From an uncultured Collinsella sp. (GTDB lineage Bacteria; Actinomycetota; Coriobacteriia; Coriobacteriales; Coriobacteriaceae): DNA of 35,267 nucleotides. The DNA is taken from positions 1-35,267 of the forward strand of contig CAUGNZ010000025.1 of the NCBI GenBank assembly GCA_959601045.1, in the 5' to 3' direction. Positions within the stretch are counted from its first letter, which is position 1, and every line of letters begins with the position of its first letter. Shown piece by piece: positions 24,226-32,647 of the stretch. A program made the position numbers and the translations under genes. Below the pieces are notes generated by a model. It had not been told where the DNA came from, made no database searches, and was given only the letters and a program-made list of their open reading frames with translations.

Positions 24226-25563
24226 ATGCTGTTTGATCAGGTGACGGTTATCGGTGGCGGTCTGGCGGGTTCGGAGTGCGCGATTCAGCTGGCAGATCGC
24301 GGGTTCGCCGTAAGGCTGTGCGAGATGCGCCCCCAGGTTAGCTCCCCGGCCCACCATACCGATCACCTGGCAGAGCTCGTCTGTTCCAATTCGTTTAAGT
24401 CGACCCGTCCGGATTCCGCGGCTGGATTGCTGAAGGCCGAGCTTGAGCGCATGGGTTCAGTCCTGCTCGATTGCGCCCATCGCGCCGCTGTTCCCGCCGG
24501 TGGCGCCTTGGCGGTCGACCGCGTCAAGTTTTCCGAGTTTGTCGAGGCCGAGGTTGCCGCCCGTCCCAATATCGAGATCATTCACGGCGAGGTCACGCAG
24601 ATTCCCGAAGGTCACGTGGTCATTGCCGCCGGCCCCTTGTGCTCGCCGGCGCTGAGCGAAGAGGTCATGAAGCTCGTCGGTGGCGACGCCCTTGCGTTCT
24701 TCGATGCCGCGGCGCCGATCGTCGATGCCTCCACGCTCGATATGGACGTGCTGTTCTCGCAGTCGCGCTACGAGGAGCAGGGGAGCGGCGACTATCTCAA
24801 CGCTCCGCTCAATAAGGAGGAGTACGAGGCCTTTATCGAGGCGCTTACCACGGCCGACCGCGTGGTGCTCAAGGACTTTGAGGGCGGCGATCTGTTCCAG
24901 GCCTGCCAGCCTGCCGAGGAAGTTGCGCGCACCGGCAAGGACGCCATTCGCTTTGGCGCCATGAAGCCTGTCGGCCTCACCGATCCGCGAACCGGTCGTC
25001 GTCCCTGGGCGGCGATTCAGCTGCGTGCCGAGAATAAGGAGAAGACCGCCTATAACCTGGTGGGCTTCCAGACCAACTTGACCTTTGGCGAGCAGAAGCG
25101 CGTCTTCCATATGGTGCCGGGCCTGGAGAACGCTGAGTTCTTCCGCTACGGTGTCATGCACCGTAATACCTTTGTCGACGCCCCGCACGTGCTCGATGGC
25201 ACCTTTGCCGTGCCCGGCACCGGCGTGCGCCTGGCCGGTCAGATCACCGGCACCGAGGGGTACATGGAAGCCGTGGCGACGGGTCTGCTCGCGGCGCTCA
25301 ACACCTATGCCGAGGCTATCGGGGCCGCGGGCGTCGAGCTGCCGCGTGTGGGCGCCCTGGGTGCGCTCGTGGGCTATGCGACCGATCCTGCCACCGTGGG
25401 CTATCAGCCTATGCATGTCAACTTTGGCCTGGTGCCGCCACTCGAGGATGGTAAGCGCCGCAGCAAGCGCGACCGCTACCAGGCCTATGCGGACCGTGCG
25501 CTCGAGGCCCTTGATGCCTATCTGGCCACTCGCCCCGATTTGTTTGGAGGCGACCGGTCATAG
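24226..25563 (+). CDS. trmFO: Methylenetetrahydrofolate-tRNA-(uracil-5-)-methyltransferase TrmFO
   Basis: FAD- and folate-dependent enzyme that makes 5-methyluridine at tRNA position 54. The 445-residue protein has the FAD-binding motif VIGGGLAGSECAIQLADRG, the family blocks HTDHLAELVCSNSFKS, FSQSRYEEQGSGDYLNAPL and FGAMKPVGLTDPRTGRRPWA, and a second FAD segment near GQITGTEGYMEA. ATG at 24226 is used rather than TTG at 24220 because AGAAAGG is better spaced. The downstream xer gene overlaps its stop. dprA-topA-trmFO-xer is the Firmicutes order; topA is absent here. Confidence 0.97.
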   Translation: MLFDQVTVIGGGLAGSECAIQLADRGFAVRLCEMRPQVSSPAHHTDHLAELVCSNSFKSTRPDSAAGLLKAELERMGSVLLDCAHRAAVPAGGALAVDRVKFSEFVEAEVAARPNIEIIHGEVTQIPEGHVVIAAGPLCSPALSEEVMKLVGGDALAFFDAAAPIVDASTLDMDVLFSQSRYEEQGSGDYLNAPLNKEEYEAFIEALTTADRVVLKDFEGGDLFQACQPAEEVARTGKDAIRFGAMKPVGLTDPRTGRRPWAAIQLRAENKEKTAYNLVGFQTNLTFGEQKRVFHMVPGLENAEFFRYGVMHRNTFVDAPHVLDGTFAVPGTGVRLAGQITGTEGYMEAVATGLLAALNTYAEAIGAAGVELPRVGALGALVGYATDPATVGYQPMHVNFGLVPPLEDGKRRSKRDRYQAYADRALEALDAYLATRPDLFGGDRS

Positions 25564-26480
25564 CCTTTGACCTGTACGACACCGTCGACTCGTTTATCGC
25601 CTATATCTCACGTGTCGAGGGACTTTCTCCCAACACGGTGACGGCCTATGGCTCGAGGCTGGAGCGTTTTGCTGCCTGGTGCGAGCGTGAGGATATAGAT
25701 GCTTTCGCTGCCGACGTGCGCACCATTCGTCGCTATCTTGCCGAACTTTCGCGTGAGCAGGTGGCTCCCCGAACGCTTGCGGCACACCTGTCTGCCATTC
25801 GCTCGCTCTATCGGTGGATGGCTGCCGAGGGGGTCGTGGAGGGCGATGTGGTCTCGGCAATTTCCTCGCCCAAGCTCCCGCGCGATCTACCCGGTGTGCT
25901 GACGACCCAACAGGTGGAGGCGCTGCTCAAGACGCCTGATACCTCAACACCCGCGGGACTGCGCGATGCGGCGATGCTCGAGCTGCTCTATGCCTCGGGC
26001 GCCCGTATCTCTGAGCTCGCAGCACTCAATGTGGAGTCCATTGTGTGGTCCGAACGCACGCTGCGCCTGTGGGGCAAGGGGAGCAAAGAACGTATCGTCC
26101 CTCTGTATCGTCGCGCGCTCGAGGCGACGCGTCTCTATATTGAGGAGGGGCGGCCGGAGTTGCTCGCTCAGGCAAAGCGCCGTGACCCCACTACCGGGCC
26201 GCATCCGCTGCTTATATCGGCGCGCGGTAATCGCATGAGTGCCGCCATGCTCAGGCGGCGGTTCCATACTCTGGCGACACTCGCCGGCATTCCGGCCGAC
26301 ATCGCCCCGCATGCGATGCGCCATACCTTTGCGACCGACTTGCTCGAGGGCGGTGCGGACCTGCGCTCGGTTCAAGAGCTGCTGGGTCATGCGAGCCTGT
26401 CCACGACGCAGATCTACACGCACCTCACGCCCGATCGGCTCAAACGTGCCGTGGCTCAAGCCCATCCCCGAGGCGAATAG
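25560..26480 (+). CDS. xerC: XerC/XerD tyrosine recombinase, apparent ATA start
   Basis: Site-specific recombinase of about 306 residues that resolves chromosome dimers. The N-terminal SAM-like DNA-binding domain (DSFIAYISRVEGLSPNTVTA...) is followed by the catalytic domain with Arg149 in ASGARISEL, Lys176 in GKGSKER, His251 and Arg254 in HAMRHTF, His277 in LLGHAS and Tyr286 in QIYTHLT. No ATG, GTG or TTG precedes the conserved N-terminus in this frame after the trmFO stop. The best start is ATA at 25560, which overlaps the trmFO TAG and sits 9 bases after GGAGG. A GTG at 25638 would remove conserved sequence. XerC versus XerD cannot be decided. Confidence 0.9.
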   Translation: MAFDLYDTVDSFIAYISRVEGLSPNTVTAYGSRLERFAAWCEREDIDAFAADVRTIRRYLAELSREQVAPRTLAAHLSAIRSLYRWMAAEGVVEGDVVSAISSPKLPRDLPGVLTTQQVEALLKTPDTSTPAGLRDAAMLELLYASGARISELAALNVESIVWSERTLRLWGKGSKERIVPLYRRALEATRLYIEEGRPELLAQAKRRDPTTGPHPLLISARGNRMSAAMLRRRFHTLATLAGIPADIAPHAMRHTFATDLLEGGADLRSVQELLGHASLSTTQIYTHLTPDRLKRAVAQAHPRGE

Positions 26481-26529
26481 TGGCTGGGACGTCCCGCGCC
26501 GCACTCAGGTGTGTGGTTTTGATTGCGGG

Positions 26530-26558
26530 TTGGCACGAAGATGCATTCCTGCTATCAT
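26530..26558 (+). promoter_or_regulatory. Promoter of rpsB-tsf
   Basis: TTGGCA (26530-26535) and TATCAT (26553-26558) are 17 bases apart, a strong housekeeping promoter. Transcription would begin near 26565, about 135 bases before the rpsB start. Confidence 0.75.
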
Positions 26559-26564
26559 TCATCG

Positions 26565-26699
26565 GGTTGCTTCACGGCAACATGTTTTTATCACGCACGC
26601 GCGGCTACTTCATACCGTGGTGCCCGGGCTTTGGTAGCACATGTCCGGGTTGGTTTTGGAGGATGACCCCGCGCGGAGGCAAACCACAGGAGGTTTAAC
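26565..26699 (+). promoter_or_regulatory. Structured rpsB leader
   Basis: The leader begins with GTTGC (26566-26570) and GCAAC (26577-26581), a small hairpin followed three bases later by five thymines. Further on, GTGC (26620-26623) can pair with GCAC (26637-26640), or alternatively CCCGG (26623-26627) can pair with CCGGG (26645-26649). These pairings exclude each other. The AGGAGG ribosome site lies at its 3' end. The leader could mediate autoregulation by S2, which is known for other bacteria. Confidence 0.4.
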
Positions 26700-27428
26700 A
26701 TGGCTACCAAGATTAATATCCGCACCCTGCTCGAGGCCGGCTGCCACTTCGGTCACCAGACCCGTCGCTGGAACCCCAAGATGAAGCCGTTCATCTTCGG
26801 TGAGCGCAACGGCATCTACATCCTCGACCTCAAGCAGACCATCCTCGACGCCGACCAGGCCTACACCTTCGTCAAGAACGTCGCCAAGGGTGGCAACGTG
26901 CTGTTCGTCGGCACCAAGAAGCAGGCTCAGGAGGCCGTCAAGAACGCTGCTGAGCGCGCTAATATGCCCTACATCAACCAGCGTTGGCTCGGCGGTATGC
27001 TGACCAACTTCGTCACCATCCGCTCCCGCATCAACCGCATGGAGGAGCTCGAGGCCATGGTCGAGGACGGCCGCATGGCAGTGCTCCCCAAGAAGGAGCA
27101 GGCTGTGCTCGGCAAGGAGCTCACCAAGCTCCAGACCAACCTCGGTGGCGCCCGCGACATGAAGGGTCTGCCCCAGGCTCTCTTCGTCATCGACACTAAG
27201 CGCGAGGAGAACGCCATCAAGGAGGCTCAGCGCCTGAACATCCCCGTCGTCGCTCTGATCGACACCAACTCCGATCCCGACGAGGTCGAGTACGGCATCC
27301 CCTGCAACGATGACGCTATCTCCGCTGTCACCCTTATGTGCGAGCTCATGGCTGACGCCTGCCTCGCTGGCTCCGGTAAGGAGCAGGTCTCCGAGGCCGA
27401 GATGGCCGCTGAGCCCAAGGCCGAGTAA
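26700..27428 (+). CDS. rpsB: Ribosomal protein S2
   Basis: Small-subunit protein S2, 242 residues. It contains RTLLEAGCHFGHQTRRWNPK, FIFGERNGIYILDLKQT, FVGTKKQAQEAV and NQRWLGGMLTNF, and the late block IPVVALIDTNSDPDEVEYGIPCNDDA (split here by family motifs). The tail is alanine- and glutamate-rich. ATG follows AGGAGG. It is the first gene of rpsB-tsf, with 45 bases between the two. Confidence 0.98.
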   Translation: MATKINIRTLLEAGCHFGHQTRRWNPKMKPFIFGERNGIYILDLKQTILDADQAYTFVKNVAKGGNVLFVGTKKQAQEAVKNAAERANMPYINQRWLGGMLTNFVTIRSRINRMEELEAMVEDGRMAVLPKKEQAVLGKELTKLQTNLGGARDMKGLPQALFVIDTKREENAIKEAQRLNIPVVALIDTNSDPDEVEYGIPCNDDAISAVTLMCELMADACLAGSGKEQVSEAEMAAEPKAE

Positions 27429-27473
27429 ATCAGTCTTAGTTAATTCTTTTTCATCTCTTTGAAAGGAACCACA

Positions 27474-28343
27474 ATGGCCCAGATTACCGCCGCTATGGTC
27501 AAGCAGCTCCGCGAGATGACCGACTCCCCGATGATGGAGTGCAAGAAGGCTCTCGTCGAGGCTGACGGCGACATGGACGCCGCTGTCGACGTTCTGCGTA
27601 AGAACGGCCTTGCCAAGGCTGCCAAGAAGGCTGGCCGTGAGACCAACGAGGGCGCTGTCGCCGCGTTCGTCTCCGAGGATGGCAAGACCGGCGCTCTGCT
27701 CGAGCTCTCCTGCGAGACCGACTTCGTTGGCTCCAACGCCAAGTTCACCGGCTTTGCTTCTAAGGTCGCTGAGGTTGTCGCTACCACCGAGCCTGCTGAC
27801 GTCGACGCTCTGCTCGAGAAGCCGATGGGCGAGGAGACCGTTTCCTCCGAGCTCACCGAGATGATTCACATCATGGGCGAGAACATGAAGATCTCCCGCT
27901 TCGCTGCCCGCAAGGCCGAGAACGGCGCGCTCGCTTCTTACATCCACATGGGTGGTAAGATCGGCGTCCTCGTCGAGTTCGCCTTCGAGAAGGCCGAGAC
28001 CGCTCAGGCTGAGTCCTTCAAGACCTTCGCTCACGACGTTGCCCTTCAGGTTGCCGCCGTCGCCCCGATCTGCGCTACCCGCGATCAGGTTCCGGCCGAG
28101 ACCGTCGAGCACGAGAAGCAGATCTACATGGCCCAGGCTGCCGAGTCCGGCAAGCCCGAGGCTATCCAGGAGAAGATGGCTGTTGGCCGTCTGGAGAAGT
28201 TCTACAAGCAGTCCGTGCTCACCGAGCAGGAGTTCATCAAGGACAGCTCCCTCACCATCAAGAAGTACGCTGAGCAGGTCTCCAAGGAGCTCGGCGACAC
28301 CATTACCGTCGTTGCCTTTGACCGTCTGGTCCGTGGCGAGTAA
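27474..28343 (+). CDS. tsf: Translation elongation factor Ts
   Basis: Nucleotide exchange factor for EF-Tu, 289 residues. The N-terminal domain has VKQLREMTDSPMMECKKAL, and the core contains LLELSCETDFVGSN, the EF-Tu-binding TDFV motif. The C-terminal half has HMGGKIGVLVEF and HDVALQVAA. ATG at 27474 has GAAAGGA upstream; an in-frame ATG at 27459 lacks one. A strong terminator follows. Confidence 0.98.
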   Translation: MAQITAAMVKQLREMTDSPMMECKKALVEADGDMDAAVDVLRKNGLAKAAKKAGRETNEGAVAAFVSEDGKTGALLELSCETDFVGSNAKFTGFASKVAEVVATTEPADVDALLEKPMGEETVSSELTEMIHIMGENMKISRFAARKAENGALASYIHMGGKIGVLVEFAFEKAETAQAESFKTFAHDVALQVAAVAPICATRDQVPAETVEHEKQIYMAQAAESGKPEAIQEKMAVGRLEKFYKQSVLTEQEFIKDSSLTIKKYAEQVSKELGDTITVVAFDRLVRGE

Positions 28344-28366
28344 ATAAGCTCTTGTAGCTGGTAATG

Positions 28367-28402
28367 AGCAGGCTGTGGGTTTTACTCACAGCCTGCTTTT
28401 TC
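28367..28402 (+). terminator. Intrinsic terminator after tsf
   Basis: AGCAGGCTGTG pairs perfectly with CACAGCCTGCT (28387-28397) around a 9-base loop, followed by a run of thymines. A second perfect small hairpin, GGCTCT with AGAGCC around TATC (28405-28420), comes directly after and may belong to the pyrH leader. Confidence 0.9.
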
Positions 28403-28460
28403 ATGGCTCTTATCAGAGCCTTTGATATCATATTGAGAGTCTAATTAAAGGAGGATCGCT

Positions 28461-29183
28461 TTGTCCGACATCCGATATAAACGAGTGCTTCTTAAGCTTT
28501 CCGGCGAAGCGCTGATGGGCGACGGCCAATATGGCATCGACCCCAAGGTTACCGATCATCTTGCCAAGCAGGTCAAGGAGCTGCTCGCCGTTGGCCATGA
28601 GGTCGGCGTCGTTGTCGGCGGCGGCAATATTTTCCGCGGCATGGCAGGCGCTGCCGGTGGCATGGAGCGTGCTCAGGCCGACTACATGGGCATGCTCGCG
28701 ACCGTTATGAACGCGCTCGCCCTGCAGGATGCTTTCGAGCATAACGACGTTCCCTGCCGTGTGATGAGCGCTATCCAGATGAACGAGATCTGCGAGCCCT
28801 ATATTCGCCGTCGCGCCATCAACCACCTTTCCAAGGGCAACGTCGTTATTTTTGCCGCCGGTTCGGGCAATCCGTACTTTACGACCGACACCGCCGCGGC
28901 TCTTCGTGCGTGCGAGATCGGCGCCGAGATTCTGATTAAAGCCACCAAGGTTGACGGCATCTACGACAAGGATCCCGTCAAGTGCGCTGATGCCGTCCGT
29001 TTTGACAAGATTACCTATCACGAGGTTCTCGTTCGCGGTCTGCAGGTTATGGATTCCACGGCTACGGCCCTGTGCCAGGATAACCGTATGCCGATTTTGG
29101 TCCTCAACATCGATGGCGAGGACACCGTCAAGCGCGCGCTCGCGGGTGAGCCCGTTGGCACGCTCGTCTATCAGGAGGATTAA
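28461..29183 (+). CDS. pyrH: UMP kinase
   Basis: Bacterial hexameric UMP kinase of the amino acid kinase family, 240 residues, feeding pyrimidine nucleotide synthesis. It starts RYKRVLLKLSGEALMG and has VGVVVGGGNIFRG, the phosphate-binding glycine run, and the FTTDTAAALRACEIGAE block and KATKVDGIYDKDP. The start is TTG with AAAGGAGG 6 bases upstream. frr follows 2 bases after the stop. Confidence 0.98.
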   Translation: MSDIRYKRVLLKLSGEALMGDGQYGIDPKVTDHLAKQVKELLAVGHEVGVVVGGGNIFRGMAGAAGGMERAQADYMGMLATVMNALALQDAFEHNDVPCRVMSAIQMNEICEPYIRRRAINHLSKGNVVIFAAGSGNPYFTTDTAAALRACEIGAEILIKATKVDGIYDKDPVKCADAVRFDKITYHEVLVRGLQVMDSTATALCQDNRMPILVLNIDGEDTVKRALAGEPVGTLVYQED

Positions 29184-29185
29184 GC

Positions 29186-29722
29186 ATGGCAGAGAACATC
29201 ACCGCCCATATGGACAAGTCGCTCGAGTCCCTCAAGCATAACTTCTCCAAGGTCCGTACCGGTCGTGCCAACGCCAACATTCTGTCCGACATCACCGTCG
29301 ATTATTACGGTGTCCCCACGCCGGTCACGCAGGTTGCCGCCGTCAAGACCCCCGAGGCTCACATGCTGCTCATCGAGCCGTGGGATAAGGCGCTCATCAA
29401 TGCTATCGTCAAGGCCATCGGCGCTTCCGATCTGGGCATTACCCCCAACTCCGATGGCACCGTCGTTCGTCTGCCGTTCCCGGCCCCCACTGAGGAGCGC
29501 CGTCGCGAACTCGTCAAGGAGTGCCGCGAGTACGCCGAGCAGGCCAAGGTGTCTATCCGTAACATCCGTCGCGACTTCAACAATAAGCTCGAGCGCGATG
29601 AGGAGCTCACCGAGGACGATGTCCGTCGCGAGCAGGCCAAGGTCCAGAAGCACACCGATGAGTATGTCGCCAAGGTCGAGGAGCTTCTGAAGGAAAAAGA
29701 AGCCGAGGTCATGGAGATCTAA
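29186..29722 (+). CDS. frr: Ribosome recycling factor
   Basis: RRF splits post-termination ribosomes together with EF-G. The 178-residue protein has HMDKSLESLKHNFSKVRTGRA, the YYGVPTPVTQVA loop, and the C-terminal RNIRRDFNNKLERDEELTED helix. The N-terminus is about 7 residues shorter than in E. coli. It is tightly packed between pyrH and uppS (2 and 1 bases). Confidence 0.97.
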   Translation: MAENITAHMDKSLESLKHNFSKVRTGRANANILSDITVDYYGVPTPVTQVAAVKTPEAHMLLIEPWDKALINAIVKAIGASDLGITPNSDGTVVRLPFPAPTEERRRELVKECREYAEQAKVSIRNIRRDFNNKLERDEELTEDDVRREQAKVQKHTDEYVAKVEELLKEKEAEVMEI

Positions 29723-29723
29723 G

Positions 29724-30518
29724 GTGCAATACGACGAGCATAAACTGGTCGAGTACTTTGCCGACGCCCCTGCGGGCGTCGGTTTTTCCGACCTTGACCT
29801 CAATAACATTCCGCACCATATCTCGTGCATCATGGACGGCAACGGTCGTTGGGCCACGTCGCGCGGTCTTGCACGCACCGAGGGTCATAAGGCAGGTATC
29901 CTCTCGCTGCGCGAGATCATTACCGCCTGCGTGCGCCTGGGCGTCGACGTGCTTTCTGCCTATGCGTTTTCTACCGAAAACTGGAACCGTCCGCAGCATG
30001 AGGTCAACGTCTTGATGCATCTGTTTGCCAAGACGTTTATCGACGAGCTGCCGCTTCTGAAGCGCGAAAATGTGCGCGTAGTCTTTTTGGGTGACATTTC
30101 CGCGCTGCCCAAGAAGACTCGCGACGTTTTTGAGCGCGGTCTTGCCGAGTGCGCCGATCACACCGGTATGACGCTGGCGCTTGCCGTCAACTACGGCGCG
30201 CGTGCCGAGATTACCCGCGCTGTCCGTCAGATCGCATCCGACGCTGCCGCCGGTAAGATCGATCCTGCCGCAATTGATGACGACATGGTGGCTTCCCACC
30301 TCTATACCGCCGGTCTTCCCGATCCCGAACTTGTGATTCGCACCTCTGGTGAGCTGCGCCTTTCGAACTATCTGCTGTGGCAGGTGGCTTATTCCGAATT
30401 CTACGTCACCGATACCTATTGGCCTGACTTTGATCGTTGGGGCCTTGTCGACGCCATTTTGGCCTATCAGGGCCGTGACCGTAGGTTTGGTGGACTGAGC
30501 AAGACCGAGGAGGCTTAA
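29724..30518 (+). CDS. uppS: Undecaprenyl diphosphate synthase
   Basis: cis-Prenyltransferase that makes the C55 lipid carrier for peptidoglycan. The 264-residue protein has HHISCIMDGNGRWA (catalytic Asp38), AYAFSTENWNRP and PELVIRTSGELRLSNYLLWQ, with YSEFYVTDTYWPDFD near the end. GTG start 1 base after frr; translation is presumably coupled. The two following genes, cdsA and dxr, complete the usual lipid precursor group. Confidence 0.97.
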   Translation: MQYDEHKLVEYFADAPAGVGFSDLDLNNIPHHISCIMDGNGRWATSRGLARTEGHKAGILSLREIITACVRLGVDVLSAYAFSTENWNRPQHEVNVLMHLFAKTFIDELPLLKRENVRVVFLGDISALPKKTRDVFERGLAECADHTGMTLALAVNYGARAEITRAVRQIASDAAAGKIDPAAIDDDMVASHLYTAGLPDPELVIRTSGELRLSNYLLWQVAYSEFYVTDTYWPDFDRWGLVDAILAYQGRDRRFGGLSKTEEA

Positions 30519-30520
30519 TC

Positions 30521-31435
30521 GTGTCCGATCGTCCCAAGGCATCTGCTCCCAAGACGCCAGTTTCCGCGGCGCCTGCGCGCAAGGCTGCCACTGCGGGAGC
30601 GCCTGCAGCGAAGAGCGGCACCGGTTCGTGGCTGGCGGGCTTTATTACCCGTGCCGCCGCCGGTATCGTCTACGCCGTTGTCTTTATCCTGTGCCTGGTT
30701 TTGGGTATCGTGCCCACGGCCATCTTTGTTTCTGTCATGAGCGGTCTGTGCTGCTATGAGTTTTTCCGTATGACAAGGCTCGATGGCAAGATGGCTAACG
30801 AGCGCATGGGTATCGCTGCCGCCGTACTCTTTCCGCTGTCGGCGTTGGGCGATTCGATGTTGCTGAATGCCCTGCTTTTTGCCTTGATGCTCGCTGTGGG
30901 CATTTGGTATGTCTGGTCGCCGCGTACCCGCATCTCTGATGTGGCCGTGACGCTCATGGGTCCCATCTACACTGGCTTTATGCTGTCGGCTATCGTGCTG
31001 CTGCGCGATGCCGTGCCCGGTTTTGCCGGCGCCCTGCTTTCAGTGGGCGTTTGCGCGTCCCTTTGGGTCTCCGATTCGTTTGCCTACATCGTGGGCAGCC
31101 GTATCGGCAAGCACAAGATGGTTCCCAAGATCTCCCCCAAAAAGAGCTGGGAGGGGTTTGCCGGCGGCATCTTGGGCTCGGTTTTGATTTGGCTCATCCT
31201 GTGGGCGACGCACTTCTACAAGCTCAGCCTGCCCTATGCGCTGCTGTGCGGCGTGGTCGTGTCCATTCTGGGCGTTATCGGCGACCTTATCGAGTCGCGC
31301 ATCAAGCGCGGTGTGGGCGTCAAGGATTCCGGCAACCTTATCCCGGGCCACGGCGGAATGCTCGATCGTAGCGATTCGCTTATCTTCGGTTGCATCACCG
31401 CACAGCTGTTGCTGATGATCGGAGGCGTGCTGTAA
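30521..31435 (+). CDS. cdsA: Phosphatidate cytidylyltransferase
   Basis: Integral membrane enzyme making CDP-diacylglycerol, 304 residues with about eight transmembrane segments. The signature is in SDSFAYIVGSRIGKHK followed by PKISPKKSWEGFAGG, then GDLIESRIKRGVGVKDSG and NLIPGHGGMLDRSDSL. The first 35 residues are Ala-, Pro- and Lys-rich and probably cytoplasmic. GTG start, 2 bases after uppS; its stop overlaps the dxr start (TAATG). Confidence 0.96.
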   Translation: MSDRPKASAPKTPVSAAPARKAATAGAPAAKSGTGSWLAGFITRAAAGIVYAVVFILCLVLGIVPTAIFVSVMSGLCCYEFFRMTRLDGKMANERMGIAAAVLFPLSALGDSMLLNALLFALMLAVGIWYVWSPRTRISDVAVTLMGPIYTGFMLSAIVLLRDAVPGFAGALLSVGVCASLWVSDSFAYIVGSRIGKHKMVPKISPKKSWEGFAGGILGSVLIWLILWATHFYKLSLPYALLCGVVVSILGVIGDLIESRIKRGVGVKDSGNLIPGHGGMLDRSDSLIFGCITAQLLLMIGGVL

Positions 31436-32622
31436 TGTCCTTCCAGACGACGTATGGCCCCGATGGACGCCTTCGCGTTGCCATCCTGGGTTGTACGGGC
31501 TCTATCGGCACCCAGGCGCTCGATGTGTGCCGCCAGCATGCCGATCGCCTGCAGGTGACGGCGCTGTCCGTTAATTCCAGCACCTCGGAGCTCGTTGCCG
31601 CTGCCCGCGAGTTCTCGGTTCCGGCGGTTGCCGTTGCCGATGTCGCTCATGGCGATGACGCCGTGCTGCAGGAGTTGCCCGAGGGCACACAGCTCGGCGT
31701 TGGCGCGCAGGCGGTTTGCGAGCTCGCGCGTCGCGACGATGTCGACTGCGTGCTCGTCGCTATTGTGGGCGCCGCCGGTCTCGAGGCGAGCCATGCGGCC
31801 TTGACCTCGAATAAGCGCCTTGCCCTTGCCAACAAGGAGTCCCTCGTCGTCGGTGGCGACTTGCTTATGCCGTTGGCGCAACCGGGCCAGCTTATTCCGG
31901 TCGACTCTGAGCATTCCGCCATCTACCAGTGCTATCTGGGGGAGAACCCGCGCGAGGCCCACTGCATTTGGCTCACCTGCTCGGGCGGTCCGTTCTTTGG
32001 CCGCACGCGCGACGAGCTCGATCGCGTGACGCGTGCCGATGCCCTCGCGCATCCCACGTGGGCCATGGGTGCCAAGATCACCATTGACTCCGCCACCCTC
32101 ATGAACAAGGGCCTGGAGCGCATTGAGGCCATGCATCTGTTTAACTGCGACCTCGATTTCATTAACGTGGTCGTGCAGCGTCAGTCCAAGATTCACTCTA
32201 TGGTCGAGTTCGCCGACGGCTCCGTGATGGCGCATCTCGGTGCATCCGACATGCGTATCCCCATCCAGTTCGCGTTCTCGTATCCCGAGCGTTGGGATAC
32301 TCCGGCGCCTCGTATCGATTTCCGCGAGCTGGGGCAGCTCACGTTTGATGCTGCCGACATGGATACCTTCCGCTGTCTGGCACTGGCCGAGCGTGCCGGC
32401 AAGACGGGTGGCACCATGCCGTGCGTTCTCAATGCCGCCAACGAGGTCGCCGTCGATGCCTTCCTGCACGATGGCTGCAGCTTTACCGATATCGATCGCA
32501 TTGTGGAATCCTGCATGGACGCCCACGATATGCAGGTGGTCGATTCGTTTGAGCAGCTTCGCGACATCGATGCGTGGGCGCGTGAAAAGGCTGCGCAGGT
32601 GCTCGCCGCAACTCGTTCCTAA
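31435..32622 (+). CDS. dxr: 1-deoxy-D-xylulose 5-phosphate reductoisomerase
   Basis: Dxr makes methylerythritol 4-phosphate in the MEP isoprenoid pathway using NADPH. The 395-residue protein has the nucleotide-binding ILGCTGSIGTQALDV, LANKESLVVGG, the metal- and substrate-binding VDSEHSA, and the central SGGPFFGRTRDEL and WAMGAKITIDSATLMNKGLE blocks. ATG at 31435 overlaps the cdsA stop (TAATG) and has GGAGGCG 7 bases upstream. With ispG two genes further on, it shows that the MEP pathway is present. Confidence 0.97.
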   Translation: MSFQTTYGPDGRLRVAILGCTGSIGTQALDVCRQHADRLQVTALSVNSSTSELVAAAREFSVPAVAVADVAHGDDAVLQELPEGTQLGVGAQAVCELARRDDVDCVLVAIVGAAGLEASHAALTSNKRLALANKESLVVGGDLLMPLAQPGQLIPVDSEHSAIYQCYLGENPREAHCIWLTCSGGPFFGRTRDELDRVTRADALAHPTWAMGAKITIDSATLMNKGLERIEAMHLFNCDLDFINVVVQRQSKIHSMVEFADGSVMAHLGASDMRIPIQFAFSYPERWDTPAPRIDFRELGQLTFDAADMDTFRCLALAERAGKTGGTMPCVLNAANEVAVDAFLHDGCSFTDIDRIVESCMDAHDMQVVDSFEQLRDIDAWAREKAAQVLAATRS

Positions 32623-32647
32623 CCCATAAGGATTGCTTTTTCGTTTT

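Noticed and set aside
28403..28440. A promoter for pyrH from TATCAT at 28426
   Set aside because: No acceptable -35 lies upstream, only the GGCTCT hairpin. A promoter is likely somewhere here but cannot be placed.
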